64,000 bases of DNA from Hypericum androsaemum (Eukaryota > Streptophyta > Magnoliopsida > Malpighiales > Hypericaceae): positions 7,084,308 through 7,148,307 of the forward strand of contig OZ023184.1 in NCBI GenBank assembly GCA_963995505.1. Direction: 5' to 3'. Under the pieces are notes generated by a model. That model was not told where the DNA came from. It did not search any database and saw nothing but the letters and a program-made list of their open reading frames with translations. The first letter of the stretch is position 1; each line of letters begins with the position of its first letter. The translations under genes and the position numbers were made by a program. Below are positions 1-9,487 of the stretch, piece by piece.

Positions 1-2292
1 AATGGTAGCCCACATAGTGAAAGAAAGCTTCTCAACGCTCCAACCCTGGAGTCGGGAGTAGACTTTGTCGAGAACGAAGTCATACATACTTTTAGTGACC
101 CTGTCATGCAAAAGAGGCATACCCAAATATTTTTCCATATTGTTAGTGAGGGTAACTCCTAGGCTATGAGCTAACTCGCGAGCCAGAGAGGTGGAGATAT
201 TTTTAGACACAAAAAGTTTGGTCTTAGGCTTGCTAACTTGTTGGCCTGAATAGCTGCAAAATTCATCAAGCACATCAGACATCACTTTAGCTTGCGACTT
301 GTTAGCAACCCCAAATAAAAATAAGTCATCCACAAAAAACAAGTGAGATATAGAAGGACCCTATTAGGACGTCTTGAAAGGCTTCCAGTCTCCACTACGG
401 ACTCGAGCGGATATCATATGCCCCAATCTTTCAAGGCACAAGACAAAGAGATGTGGCGATATGCCTTGTCGGATACCCCTAGTCGGTATGAAGCACTCTG
501 TAGTTTTACCATTCCATAGAACCTGCATTGAAACAGTCAAAACATATGTGAGTATCAAATTGATAACCGAAGTCAGAAAATTAAGATATTCTAGGGTTTC
601 CCTGATAAAGTGCCAGCTGATCCTATCGTAGGCCTTGGCAAGATCCACTTTGAGTGCCATGATACCTCTCCCTTGTCGTTGATTTTTCATCGCGTGAATA
701 GCTTATTGTGCGATAATGAAGTCGAGTAGCCAATATTTTGGTGACCAACTTAAGGGATATGTTGCAAAGGCTAATGGGCCTAAAGTTCGCAGGTGTCTGA
801 GGGTTAGTAACTTTCGGTATAAGGGTAATGGTGGTGCCATTCACCCTCTCAGGGCACCATGAACCATCAAAAGCCTGCCTAACAAATTTGACCATTTTCC
901 CTTTGACCAAATTTCACTTCTTTTGGAAGAAGATGGCATGGAGGCCATCGGGGCCAGGTGCCTTGAGCGGAGACATTGTAAACAATACTTTACAGGTCTC
1001 TTTTTCATCGGGATACTTGATGAGTCTACATTTTTCTGCCTCTGACATTTGAACAAACCCGTTGGGGTAGTGATTGTGCCGACGTGAAAGGCCTTCATCT
1101 GAATATAACTTCTCAAAATATAACTTGATCATCCTCTTTAGAAACTCACTGTCCGTCCACCAGGTACCCGCCTCATCCCTTAAAGCCTTCACGCGGTTGT
1201 GTTTCCTTCGAATGATGGTAGACGCATGAAAGAATCGAGAATTTATGTCTCTATTCAAAAGGTAGTCTTTCCTTAATTTTTGAAACCATACGATCTCCTC
1301 TTGCTTGAGTGTCTTCTCCATCTCAAACCAAAGCTCCCTTTCAAGCTGCTTTAAGAAATGATTCAATTTTTGTTACAACGCTCTTTGTATCCCTCTTAAC
1401 CTCTTTGTCAGCCGAATCTTCCGATGGTGAATGTTTCTAAAGTGATTGCAATTCCAAATCTTCACATTCGCGACAAACTCCTTACAAGCCGCTGTAAGAT
1501 CCTTATTTTGATCCTAAGCCCCATTAACAAAGCTCTCAAACCTCTCGTCAGAAAACCAAGCCGCTTGGAAGTGAAAGACCTAGTTTTTAGGTTGAAAACT
1601 TGAGGCTGATTGTAAGCGGATGAGAAGCGGATAGTGATCCAATTTCCAACAAGGGAGATGGCTATGCTAGCCTCGAAAAACTTCAGCCTCCAAAGAACAT
1701 TAGCAAAACCTCTATCGAGTCTCTCATAGATCCCTCCTCTAACCCATGTAAACTTGGGGCCAATAAATCCCAGATCAATGAGCTCACAATCCTCGATCCA
1801 AGCATTAAAATAGAGATGCTTCGTGCCCCTTATAGGAGCACCCCCTATCTTCCCATTCGTAGCTAGGAACACATTGAAATCTCCTGCAACAAGCCAAAGA
1901 GCCTGCATGAAGGCTGCTATACCTCTGAGTTAGTCCCAAAGCTCCTCACGAATAGGGGCCTTCGGATGACTATGCACAGTAGTAAAGAACCAATTGGAGT
2001 TGGGGTCGCTTCCCACCTCCAAGTGAATGAACTGCCTGTGGATCTGACGGACAGTAATATGGGTCGAAGCCCTATTCCAAAGCACCCACAAACATCTAGA
2101 ATGGCCCTGTTTGGGAGATTAGACCACGTTAGAGAATTTTAAATACTTGGCAAGCAGTTCGGCTCGTCCGCTCGAAATCCAAGTCTCAAGCAACACTAAG
2201 ATATCAGGCCTGTGATGCCTAACAAGTTCTTTAACAGCCACTTTAAATCTAGAGCTAGCCGCTCCTTGACAGTTCCAAGTAATGATATTCAT
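1..2292 (-). pseudogene. LINE ORF2: endonuclease and reverse transcriptase, degenerate
   Basis: Nicks target DNA and reverse-transcribes LINE RNA in place (known for the family). The start at 2292 opens with MNIITWNCQGAASS, the typical apurinic-endonuclease-like N terminus. Further endonuclease signatures are AGDFN near 1890 and a DRGFAN stretch near 1700. A linker containing SRFFHA and a PLKAPGPDG motif lies at 914-1366. Reverse transcriptase follows, with NFRPISLCN near 770-800, KVDLAKAYDRISW near 640 and an FVDD catalytic box near 330. The frame is broken near 910, 690 and 1450, and two adjacent stops lie just after position 364. The RNase H region and 3' end are beyond the left edge. No functional product is expected. 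Confidence 0.9.
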
Positions 2293-2753
2293 CTAGAAGA
2301 AACGGCCAAAAAATAGACAACTCTAGAGAACAGAAATTAACAGGAGGGAGAAGTGGGGTCCAAACAGTCCTATTTTGTTTGCTTCCTGCGATTGTCACCA
2401 GGTCCCAGTCAGCTGAGGGGTTGTCACACCTGGGTCTGGCACCCACTCGTATCCATGTTCTCCGTCGTGCTCTGGAATCCTGGGTCGATGGCTCTTGACT
2501 TGTCCTGTTGCTCTATTTCCATTCCCTCATGTCCCAATTCCTTGAAAGGTGTCGCCGGAGTGTTGATCAAGTATTTCTCTAGTCATCGGAGGCTAAGACT
2601 CTTCCCCTGCGATGGTAAGGGTTTAGCCGCTATAGTACTCTTCTTTGGGTTAGCAATCCCTAACTGATGGGGTGAGGATGCAACGTTGGACTTTGGCTTT
2701 GTAGGCTTAGTGGCATTCTGCTGGGCTTTTTGTTGGCTTATTGGGGACTTCTT

Positions 2754-3340
2754 TGATGTGAACCCCATTACGGATCCACGCGGAAGCCAGATCTTCTACG
2801 TTCAGAATGATGGAGATCTCAACTCGTTGTTTACGCCTCTGCAAGAATCTCGGTATTGAATAACCTTGACCCACTGCTGTAGGGAAACAAGAATCTCGAT
2901 CTTAAAGCGAATACGCCACAATCAATAGTGGATGAACTGTTTGATAAGTGATTGTTCGTGCAAGGTTTGCTCAGCCCGCAAGAACCCAAAAGAGTGTCAA
3001 AACTCACAAAATTTATTCAGCAAAAAGTGTGTCCCTCTTTATTCTGGTGGTGCCTCTATAAATAGGCAAAGTCTAGGGCAAGAGAATCCTAATTCGAATT
3101 GAGATATGCTAAAAAAAAATTTATAGCATCCTAAACAGATTTGAACTTCCAACAAACGAAACTATCCCATAACGGACTACCTAGATAAACTAGAACTCCT
3201 AAAAATTTGGATTTATTCCTAAATAGTTTAGAACTCCTAAAAAATGAATCAAGATAGAATTAACTTCCTAAACAGACTCAAAATCCTAAAAAATGAAATT
3301 ATTACATAATTTGGGCTTCTTCCAGATCTGATTCATATCA
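2754..3340 (-). repeat. 3' LTR of the short LTR element
   Basis: 587 bp, TG...CA termini, closely matching 4435-5034. It is the 3' LTR in the element's own orientation. The polypurine tract lies immediately inside it. Confidence 0.92.
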
Positions 3341-3342
3341 TT

Positions 3343-3355
3343 CCCCTCCTCTTGA
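3343..3355 (-). other. Polypurine tract of the short LTR element
   Basis: Pyrimidine-rich on the plus strand (CCCCTCCTCTT), so purine-rich on the coding strand, directly adjoining the 3' LTR. This is where plus-strand priming is expected. Confidence 0.8.
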
Positions 3356-3465
3356 AATGGATTTGTCCTCAAATCCATGCATACGCCATGCTTTTGCCAA
3401 TTCACAACCATGCTTGAACAAAATAAAATCTTTGAACGTCGTGGGTGAACTTGATACCTTCTGTT

Positions 3466-3669
3466 TCAACTAAACAAGTACTTTGATCTTAAGCAATCAG
3501 AAGTCATCTCCATCTCAAAAGCCAGGGACCTACTAATTCGTATAATCCTTTCTGCAATCTTCAAAGCATTCCATAAGTTGATCAACGCTGACCCTCCAAC
3601 ATAATTAAACTTGTCAACTCCTAAGAAATCAATAAGCTCCACATATTCAACATGGAAATCTGGAGACAT
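3466..3669 (-). CDS. Short open frame inside the LTR element, unknown
   Basis: A 67-codon open frame on the element's sense strand, downstream of the 167-codon frame. The protein starts MSPDFHVEYVELIDFL and has no recognisable domain. It may be the tail of the same gag-like protein after a frameshift. The evidence is only position and orientation within a non-autonomous element. Confidence 0.3.
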   Translation of the reverse strand: MSPDFHVEYVELIDFLGVDKFNYVGGSALINLWNALKIAERIIRISRSLAFEMEMTSDCLRSKYLFS

Positions 3670-3714
3670 GTAAGATATGGGTTGAACATCTTTCTTGTTA
3701 ATAGCAACAACAAG

Positions 3715-4218
3715 TTATTCATGTTCACCATCAATAAGAGGTATGCACCTCTTCATATGATCAATGTCCACAACTTGTGATTTATCGAACAAATTTCTTA
3801 AGTAAAGAAGTGACATGGTATGCTCAAAAAAATAATCTCCATCGAATAAGTCAATAGAATATTCACCAAATTCCTCCCATGTCAAAACCTCTTCAACAAC
3901 CTCATCAGATGTAACCTCCGAACGATTGTGAGAACTACATACCTTGTCCTCAATAGTATGAATGGTGTTCTCCATAATCTTCCTTGGTTGAATTTGTTTT
4001 TCCCTACACAAATTAGGAACGTCATGTAGTTGCTCTTGTTTGCACACTATGTGGTCCATCTTTTTGGTTAGCTTATTGAGCTCCGTTCTCATTATATGCT
4101 TCATCCCAGTCATCATAGCCTCTATAATCTTTGGATCAAACATTGACAAATCAGCTTCAAATTTTCTTCTCGCGTAGTTGCGAGACTTTTTTTTCTTCAT
4201 AAATTTTGCTCTTTCCAC
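3715..4218 (-). CDS. Hypothetical gag-like protein of the short LTR element, 167 aa
   Basis: This frame lies just downstream of the primer-binding site, where a gag start is expected. The N terminus is strongly basic (MERAKFMKKKKSRNYARRKF), followed by a helical, possibly coiled-coil stretch around residues 30-70 (DPKIIEAMMTGMKHIMRTELNKL) and an acidic C-terminal half. There is no zinc knuckle and no protease, integrase or polymerase motif. A role as a small structural protein is inference from position only; it could also be a captured host fragment. Codons stay open for 504 bases in an A+T-rich element, which suggests either recent activity or chance. Confidence 0.4.
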   Translation of the reverse strand: MERAKFMKKKKSRNYARRKFEADLSMFDPKIIEAMMTGMKHIMRTELNKLTKKMDHIVCKQEQLHDVPNLCREKQIQPRKIMENTIHTIEDKVCSSHNRSEVTSDEVVEEVLTWEEFGEYSIDLFDGDYFFEHTMSLLYLRNLFDKSQVVDIDHMKRCIPLIDGEHE

Positions 4219-4420
4219 TCTTTTTTTCTTTTCTTTTTTCGGATTTTATTTTTAGCCTTCTTTCTCTTTCTTTTTCTAGGCTGCCTTCTTCTCTTTCTTT
4301 CTTTTTTTTTCCTTTTTTTTATTTTTCTTTCTCCAACTCATAATTAAATAAGAACAACTAACTGAAAACTAATGATAAAAAATAAATTTTAAAGTTAGAT
4401 GGATCTGAAGTAGAGCCTAA

Positions 4421-4434
4421 GCTCTGATAGCAAC
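4421..4434 (-). other. Primer-binding site of the short LTR element
   Basis: Plus strand GCTCTGATAGCAAC abuts the LTR at 4435. Its complement resembles the TGGTATCAGAGC site used by plant retroelements primed by initiator tRNA-Met, with a changed base in the GGT part. It sets the element's direction as minus. Confidence 0.75.
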
Positions 4435-5034
4435 TGATGTGAACCCCGTTACGAATCCACGCAGAAGCAGGATCTTCTACGTTCAGAATTATGGAGATCT
4501 CAACCCGTTGTTTATGCCTCTGCAAGAACCTCGGTATTGAACAACCTTGACCCGCTACTGTAGGAAAACAAGAACCTCGATCTTAAAGCGAATACGCCAC
4601 AAACGGTGGTGGATGAACCGTTTGATAAGTGGTTGTTCGTGCAAGGTTTGGTCAGCCCGCAAGAACCCAAAAGAGTGACAAAACTCACGAAATTTATTCA
4701 GCAAAAAGTGTGTCCCTCTTTATTCTGGTGGTGCCTCTATAAATAGGCAAAGTCTAGGGCAAGAGAATCCTAATTCGAATTGAGATATGCTCAAAAATAA
4801 AATTATAGCATCCTAAACAGATTTGAACTTCCAAAAATAAAATTATCCCATAAGGGACTTCCTAGATAAACTAGAACTCCTAAAAATTCAGAATTAATAA
4901 ATATCTGACTTCCTAAATAGTTTAGAACTCCAAAAAAATGAATCAAGATAAAATTAACTTCCTAAACAGACTCAAAATCCTAAAAAAAGAAATTATTACA
5001 TAATTTGGGCTTATTGCAGATCTGATTCATATCA
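4435..5034 (-). repeat. 5' LTR of the short LTR element
   Basis: 600 bp. It differs from the 3' LTR by scattered substitutions and small indels, so the insertion is not very recent. It contains a TATAAATAGGC block near 4738, which is conserved in the other LTR near 3057. This could be the element's TATA box or a processing signal; its role is inferred. Confidence 0.92.
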
Positions 5035-5407
5035 TTCTTAGAGAGACCCGCCTCGTTGGCAATTTGTGTCTTCTGGGCCTCCCGAGGCCGAGTTCCCCCA
5101 TTTCTATCTTTGGTAACAATAGAGACGTAAGGAGTCTCAGTAGATTTCTGGGCCCCTTGACTTGCTTCATCCAGCATTACAGTGTCCCCTTCTGGCTGGT
5201 CTTCAAATAACACCTCAAAAGTAGACCCTCTATTAGGAAAACTTCCAACCTTCTCTTTCCCCTTGTCAGTAGGCATCTTTCCCTTCTTTGCTAGGAACAT
5301 CCGACCGTTGAGGTTGGCCGGAGCTTTTTCTTCCCCTTGACTTCTTGTGAACTAACATCCAATCTTTGAATTTTGACTCTAGCTCTGGACGAGGTATCGG
5401 CTTTAGT

Positions 5408-5955
5408 TAGGGGTGAGTTCGGTGCGGTTTTGCGGTGTCGGTGTGAAAATTGACACCGCAACTTTTTTTTTTAAAATCCACACCGTGCGGTTTGCGGTTT
5501 GGTCAAAAATTGCGGTGTTCGGGGTGGCGCGGTGTCGGGGTGATGCGGTGCGGGTTGCGGTTTGGACCACAAATTCGAACTTTGCCATTTTAGTAGTCCC
5601 AAATTTGAAAAATGGCTAATTTCATCAATTTTTTGGGCAAAAATTAAGCCCACAAATTCACAACATGCCCACAAAATTCACAACAAGCCCACGCTTAAAT
5701 ATAGTAACAAATCAACACTAAACCTATATTAAATATAGTAACAAATCAATACTAAACCTATATTAAAATGACATCATTTTATATATGCGGTGCGGTACGG
5801 TTTCGCGGGGTGAAAAAAATACAAACCGACCCCGCACCGAAAGCATACGGTTTGGTGTGGTGCGGTTTGAAAATACCACTTTAGCTTTGCGGTTTTGATT
5901 TTTTGGTGTGGTTTGGTGCGGTTTGTGATTTGTTTCGGTTTTAAGCTCACCCCTA
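5408..5955. mobile_element. hAT-type MITE, 548 bp
   Basis: Terminal inverted repeats start TAGGGGTGAG at both ends. A perfect 8-bp target-site duplication, GCTTTAGT, lies at 5400-5407 and 5956-5963. The 8-bp length and TAGGG terminus are hAT hallmarks. The sub-terminal regions are rich in GGTGCGGTTT-type repeats on both arms. The centre (about 5693-5764) has two copies of a 34-bp A+T-rich unit. It carries no transposase. It is inserted in the LINE ORF1, so it is younger than the LINE. Confidence 0.95.
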
Positions 5956-6953
5956 GCTTTAGTGGCATCCAAGATTCCGTCGACAGTAAGGCCTCTTTGC
6001 CCTCATGAACAGCTTACTTTGGAGCTTTGCAAGTCGAGGTCATATGTCCATATCTACCGCAACAGAAGCAGATTGAATGCAGCCCCTCATACTGAACCCT
6101 CTGAACTCGTCGACATGCTCTAAAGCGGCCAAATAGTGGTTTCATTAGGTCAACTTCCACACAGACCCGGGCAAAACCCCCTCTCTGGCACTCTTCTGTC
6201 ATAGTGTCGATTCGAATCGGTCTCCCAATTCTCTTAGCCAAGTTGGTAAGGAAATTGGGCTGATAAAACTCCATAGCAAGATTTGGTATTCAAACCCATG
6301 CTACCACCTTTGTAGCACAAGCAGACTCGGGGTCAAAATTTGGTACCCACCGCTGGACCGTCACGTAGTGATCAGTGATCATCCATGGCCCATCCATCAA
6401 GATATGTTTATACTCATCATCAGAGGCCGGAATGACCAAATAGAAACCACATCCCAGATTAATTAACCTAAAATTAGTCGGCAGACCCTACATCGCAGCC
6501 AACCGACGCTTTAGATAGAAATATGCTACCTTGAAATCAAGTACCTTGATGATTAGGGTCTTCCACCAAGGCCTTCTCATGGCTATCTTCTCTTCCTTGG
6601 TCAGGCGAATGGTCGGGAAAAAAAGATCATCGTCCTCTTCCCCTTACGAGTCACTTGACACCAGCTCTTCTTGGTCGAAATCAAAGACTTGGCTACCGTT
6701 GTTGACTAGTAGCGCCTCATAATCCCCCATTGTAATGTCATTAAAGGACGTCTTTTATCGACGATCGCCCTTCGTAGCTTCCTGGCCCTGGGCCAACAGA
6801 GGGCTTTGAGACCCCAGTATCGAGTCGACTTCCACGTGCTTCACCTTTTTGCCACTCCTCCGGGGGTGGGTGCCGTTAGTGGTGGAGTGTTGGAACCCCC
6901 CACTGTTTAGAGGCACCATGGGCGTGAAATTTCTTGCTTCCCAGTCTAGATCA

Positions 6954-7317
6954 GCACACCACTGCTTTGTGATTTCAATACGTTCACCAAATGACAGAGG
7001 TTTGATACTTCATTATTTAAGTAATTTTTGGATATAAATACCCCGTACTACAGTTAGGAAATAGATTTGGATTTAAATTATATGTTGAAACAAATTAGAA
7101 AAAATATGAAAAAATTTATTTCCCACTCTTGTAATATTTTTCATTTTTATTTTTAAATTTTTTGTTAAATGATACTTAGGGTATTTTGTCTAAAAATTTT
7201 ACTCAAATAGTAAGTATAAATTTGAGAAATTTTTGTTACTAGGTCAAACATTTTGAAACCACAGAGTAGCTGTTTGCAAATAGACAAAACTACATGACGC
7301 TAAAGTTGACTTTTACC
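6954..7317. mobile_element. Foldback MITE, copy 1, left end replaced by the LINE
   Basis: This matches 14288-14656, where the complete element is seen. The arms contain the near-palindromic text ACTNTGTGGTTTCAA and its complement TTGAAACCACAGA. The outer left arm is missing because the LINE 5' end abuts it at about 6953. It has no coding capacity. Confidence 0.8.
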
Positions 7318-7377
7318 AAAAAAACTAATGCTTCCCACCAGAAGTCGATAATTGCGAACTAATACTTCCACGTGGAA

Positions 7378-7673
7378 AGGTGTGGTTTGTTCTATTTGGT
7401 GACGTGATGTGGTGACTATGGCGTCATCAGAATGCTATTGTCTTCGATGGGGTTACAAGAATCATGAGCTTATTATTCATTCTATCCTCTGCAACATTCG
7501 AGAGTGACTATATTGGTCTAATTCTACTATAACCAAGATCTGTTACTTTATCTGGAATCAAGCATTTAATAGGTTGATATGCCACCCCTTGTGAATTTCT
7601 CTTTTTACATGGTTGCTTCCTTGGTATAATTTTGTTATTTTATTAATAACATCTCAACTTATTTTTTAAAAAA
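7378..7673 (+). mobile_element. 5'-truncated LINE, copy 1
   Basis: About 296 bp ending in an A-rich tail, flanked by a direct repeat, AATACTTCCACGTGGAA (7361-7377) and AATACTTCCACGTGGGA (7674-7690). A 17-bp duplication plus a poly-A end are LINE integration hallmarks. The plus-strand frames resemble the C-terminal tail of a LINE ORF2 (for example a SILCNIRE-like stretch). The same insertion with the same duplication is present at 14722-14990. Confidence 0.85.
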
Positions 7674-7690
7674 AATACTTCCACGTGGGA

Positions 7691-8518
7691 AGTCAAACCA
7701 CAAGCTCAGTCCTCAGCATACACCACCAAATTCGGCCCATTCCTCTGGGCCCAAGGTCCCCTAATCCAGCTCAAGCCCCTCGGCCTAGTTCAAGCCGGGA
7801 ACCCCAACCCCATCATTAGCCTACTCCAGCAGGATCGGCACAAGCCCCAGGCCTAAAGTATTATGGTCCAGCCCAAGCCCCTCGGCCCAGCCACCGGCCA
7901 GTCATCCGATCCGGCCTAGTTTAGTTATAAGCCCATGTTAAAGCCTTGCGCCAAAGCTCCAAGGCCTATGTCTAGTCCAGCCCAGCACATACAGACTCAA
8001 GGCCCAAGCCAGACCAAGCCCAAGCTCGACACTTCAGCCCACTCCAATTAAGTCAAAACTAGCAAGCCCGGTCCAAGGCCCCGTGTTTGGTTTAGCTAGA
8101 AAAACAACTCCTCCCTAGTAGAGGATCGAAGCCCTTGGTGGTCTGTTAGTCCCATTCTTATGCTGCCTTTTGTAAGTTGCCCATTTGGTTTAGTTGTGTG
8201 GCTTAGGACAGGGCTGGGTTGTAGGGTAGTGTTGGACTTGGCTTTGGCTTTGGCATTGACGTCGTGATCATGTGTCTGGCTAGTGATCAGAAGATGGGGC
8301 AGGGCCTCTGGACAGAGTTTGAGTTTTATGTTGCGGATCTTTTGGTCGGCGTGTTTCTTAATGTCGCCGTGGTCGGTATGTTGACGCCATATGTTCTTGT
8401 CCGGCAGCCGTCTGCTTCTAAAGGGTTTCTTGCTAGTATGTACCTATGTGAGTAACACATTTGCCTGCTCATGCTTTACCTACGTATGCTGTCTCCTAGC
8501 TTCTTCGACTTATAATTC
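7691..8518 (+). other. Non-coding stretch with repeated CCCAAGCCC-type text
   Basis: 7691-8060 is unusually C-rich for the window, with many near-repeats of GCCCAAGCCCCTCGGCC. Related text occurs at 15005-15180 and 56275-56450, so it belongs to a dispersed repeat. The rest (8060-8518) contains no gene I recognise. A 63-codon frame at 8264-8455 is too short and unsupported to call. Confidence 0.5.
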
Positions 8519-8788
8519 TTGATTTTTCTCGTGCCAACTGAATCCTTCATTCCTCTCTTTGAACCAACAAATAATGTACATCATCCTCCAGGTGTTTTCC
8601 TCGCTGCTGCGTCCAACACCCGATACCAAGTCATCAACGGACTCACACATTTCTTGATAGAAGCTTCCCCAATGCCTAAGAAAGTTCTACCTGTTGCATT
8701 GGCTTTCACGGTTGATGTGCGGTTCGCGAACAATGTATACGGTGGAATGCAGTTCGTTGATAGAGCTAGATGGAGCAGGGTGCAGTAA
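8519..8788 (+). pseudogene. Relic of a small unknown gene, copy 1
   Basis: The translation from about 8579 contains GVFLAAASNTRYQVINGL, a PKKVLPVALAFTV stretch and NNVYGGMQFVDRARW. The same segment occurs at 15280-15509 with several changes, and a more distant form at 23150-23343 (GVFLVAVNQIINELKEASP). The shared part is about 65 codons and is followed in all copies by a GCTGTTANACAGCTATTTG block. I do not recognise the family. The start codon near 8519 is arbitrary; the conserved core begins inside the frame, so this is probably an exon fragment. Confidence 0.4.
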
Positions 8789-9487
8789 TACACTTTTCTT
8801 TCATCAAGCCAAGTAGTTCAGCCCTAACCATCCATCTTCTGGGATTAGGATTTTGAAGATCTTATGGTAGTCATATAGAGATCTCCAATTCCTCAGTTGA
8901 TGTGAATCTCCCATTAGGTATTGAAAGATCAACTCTCTCAAGTGCTGTTAAACAGCTATTTGATGTTGCATGCAGTGGCTAATTTACATATAAAAATATG
9001 GAGGGAACCAGGGATGTTGTAACTGAGCGGGAAATGTAGTTATTTTCCCCTTTTCTTTTTCCTGAGCTCTTGCTAGGAATCATAAATAAAATTTCTCCAA
9101 TTTCATCTCGATTCTGTGATTTCTTTCACCGAATTCACTTTCTGATAGATAGAACGTGCAGGAAACATCCCTCGGTATCCTATTGTTGGTTTATAGTTGC
9201 TGCAATTTTGGATGTAGTTACTGCAGAAACTAAAAGAAGACGAAAAGGTAATGTGGCAGGAAATCTAGATGCATTTTATTGATTTATAATACAACCTTAA
9301 ATAGTCTATAAGACATAACTGAAATTCCTTAAGCAACTAAATAGCAGGACACTAACAGTTTGCTGAAAAATAGGAACAGAAAACAAACATCCTAATCTAC
9401 GACCATGTCTTCCAGCAACTAGCAACACATGATCAAACTTGCTCCTAAAGTTTCTAACATCTCCTAGTTCTTCTCAACCAATGACAG
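8789..9487. other. Intergenic, 3' side of receptor kinase A
   Basis: No gene found. 9150-9185 (GAACGTGCAGGAAACATCCC) is shared with 33775-33805 on the 3' side of receptor kinase F, so it is part of the receptor-gene duplication unit. A 70-codon frame at 9070-9282 has no support. Confidence 0.5.

Larger units (their letters stand above)
2754..5034 (-). mobile_element. Short non-autonomous LTR retrotransposon, 2.28 kb
   Basis: Two direct repeats (2754-3340 and 4435-5034) begin TGATGTGAACC and end ATATCA. They are flanked by a perfect 5-bp target-site duplication, TTCTT, at 2749-2753 and 5035-5039. Beside the right LTR is a primer-binding site resembling initiator tRNA-Met (minus strand TGCTATCAGAGC), and beside the left LTR a purine tract (minus strand AAGAGGAGGGGAA). 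The element therefore reads on the minus strand with the right LTR as its 5' LTR. The interior is only about 1.1 kb, with no protease, integrase or reverse transcriptase, so it depends on a helper. Confidence 0.93.
2300..6919 (-). pseudogene. LINE ORF1: DUF4283-like and zinc-knuckle nucleic-acid-binding protein, interrupted
   Basis: ORF1 of plant L1 elements binds LINE RNA. The reading frame probably starts at 6919. It passes an RRPWWKTLIIKVL block near 6560 typical of the DUF4283 region, then a CCHC knuckle (CFCCGRYGHMTSTC) near 6040-6080, then a hydrophilic tail. The tail is cut twice: by a hAT MITE at 5408-5955 and by a small LTR element at 2754-5034. Mentally removing both restores continuity between the flanks, as expected from their target-site duplications. 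In-frame stops, for example near 6645 and 6490, make it non-functional. Confidence 0.85.
1..6953 (-). mobile_element. L1-type LINE, degenerate, 3' end outside the window
   Basis: A non-LTR retrotransposon on the minus strand. Reading from 6919 down to 1, the order is ORF1 (zinc knuckle), endonuclease, linker, reverse transcriptase, which is the plant L1 arrangement. The 5' end lies near 6953, where the sequence changes abruptly to a foldback repeat that is intact elsewhere in the window (14249-14656). The 3' end, poly-A tail and target-site duplication lie left of base 1. Two younger elements sit inside ORF1. Many in-frame stops and frameshifts show it is inactive. Confidence 0.9.
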
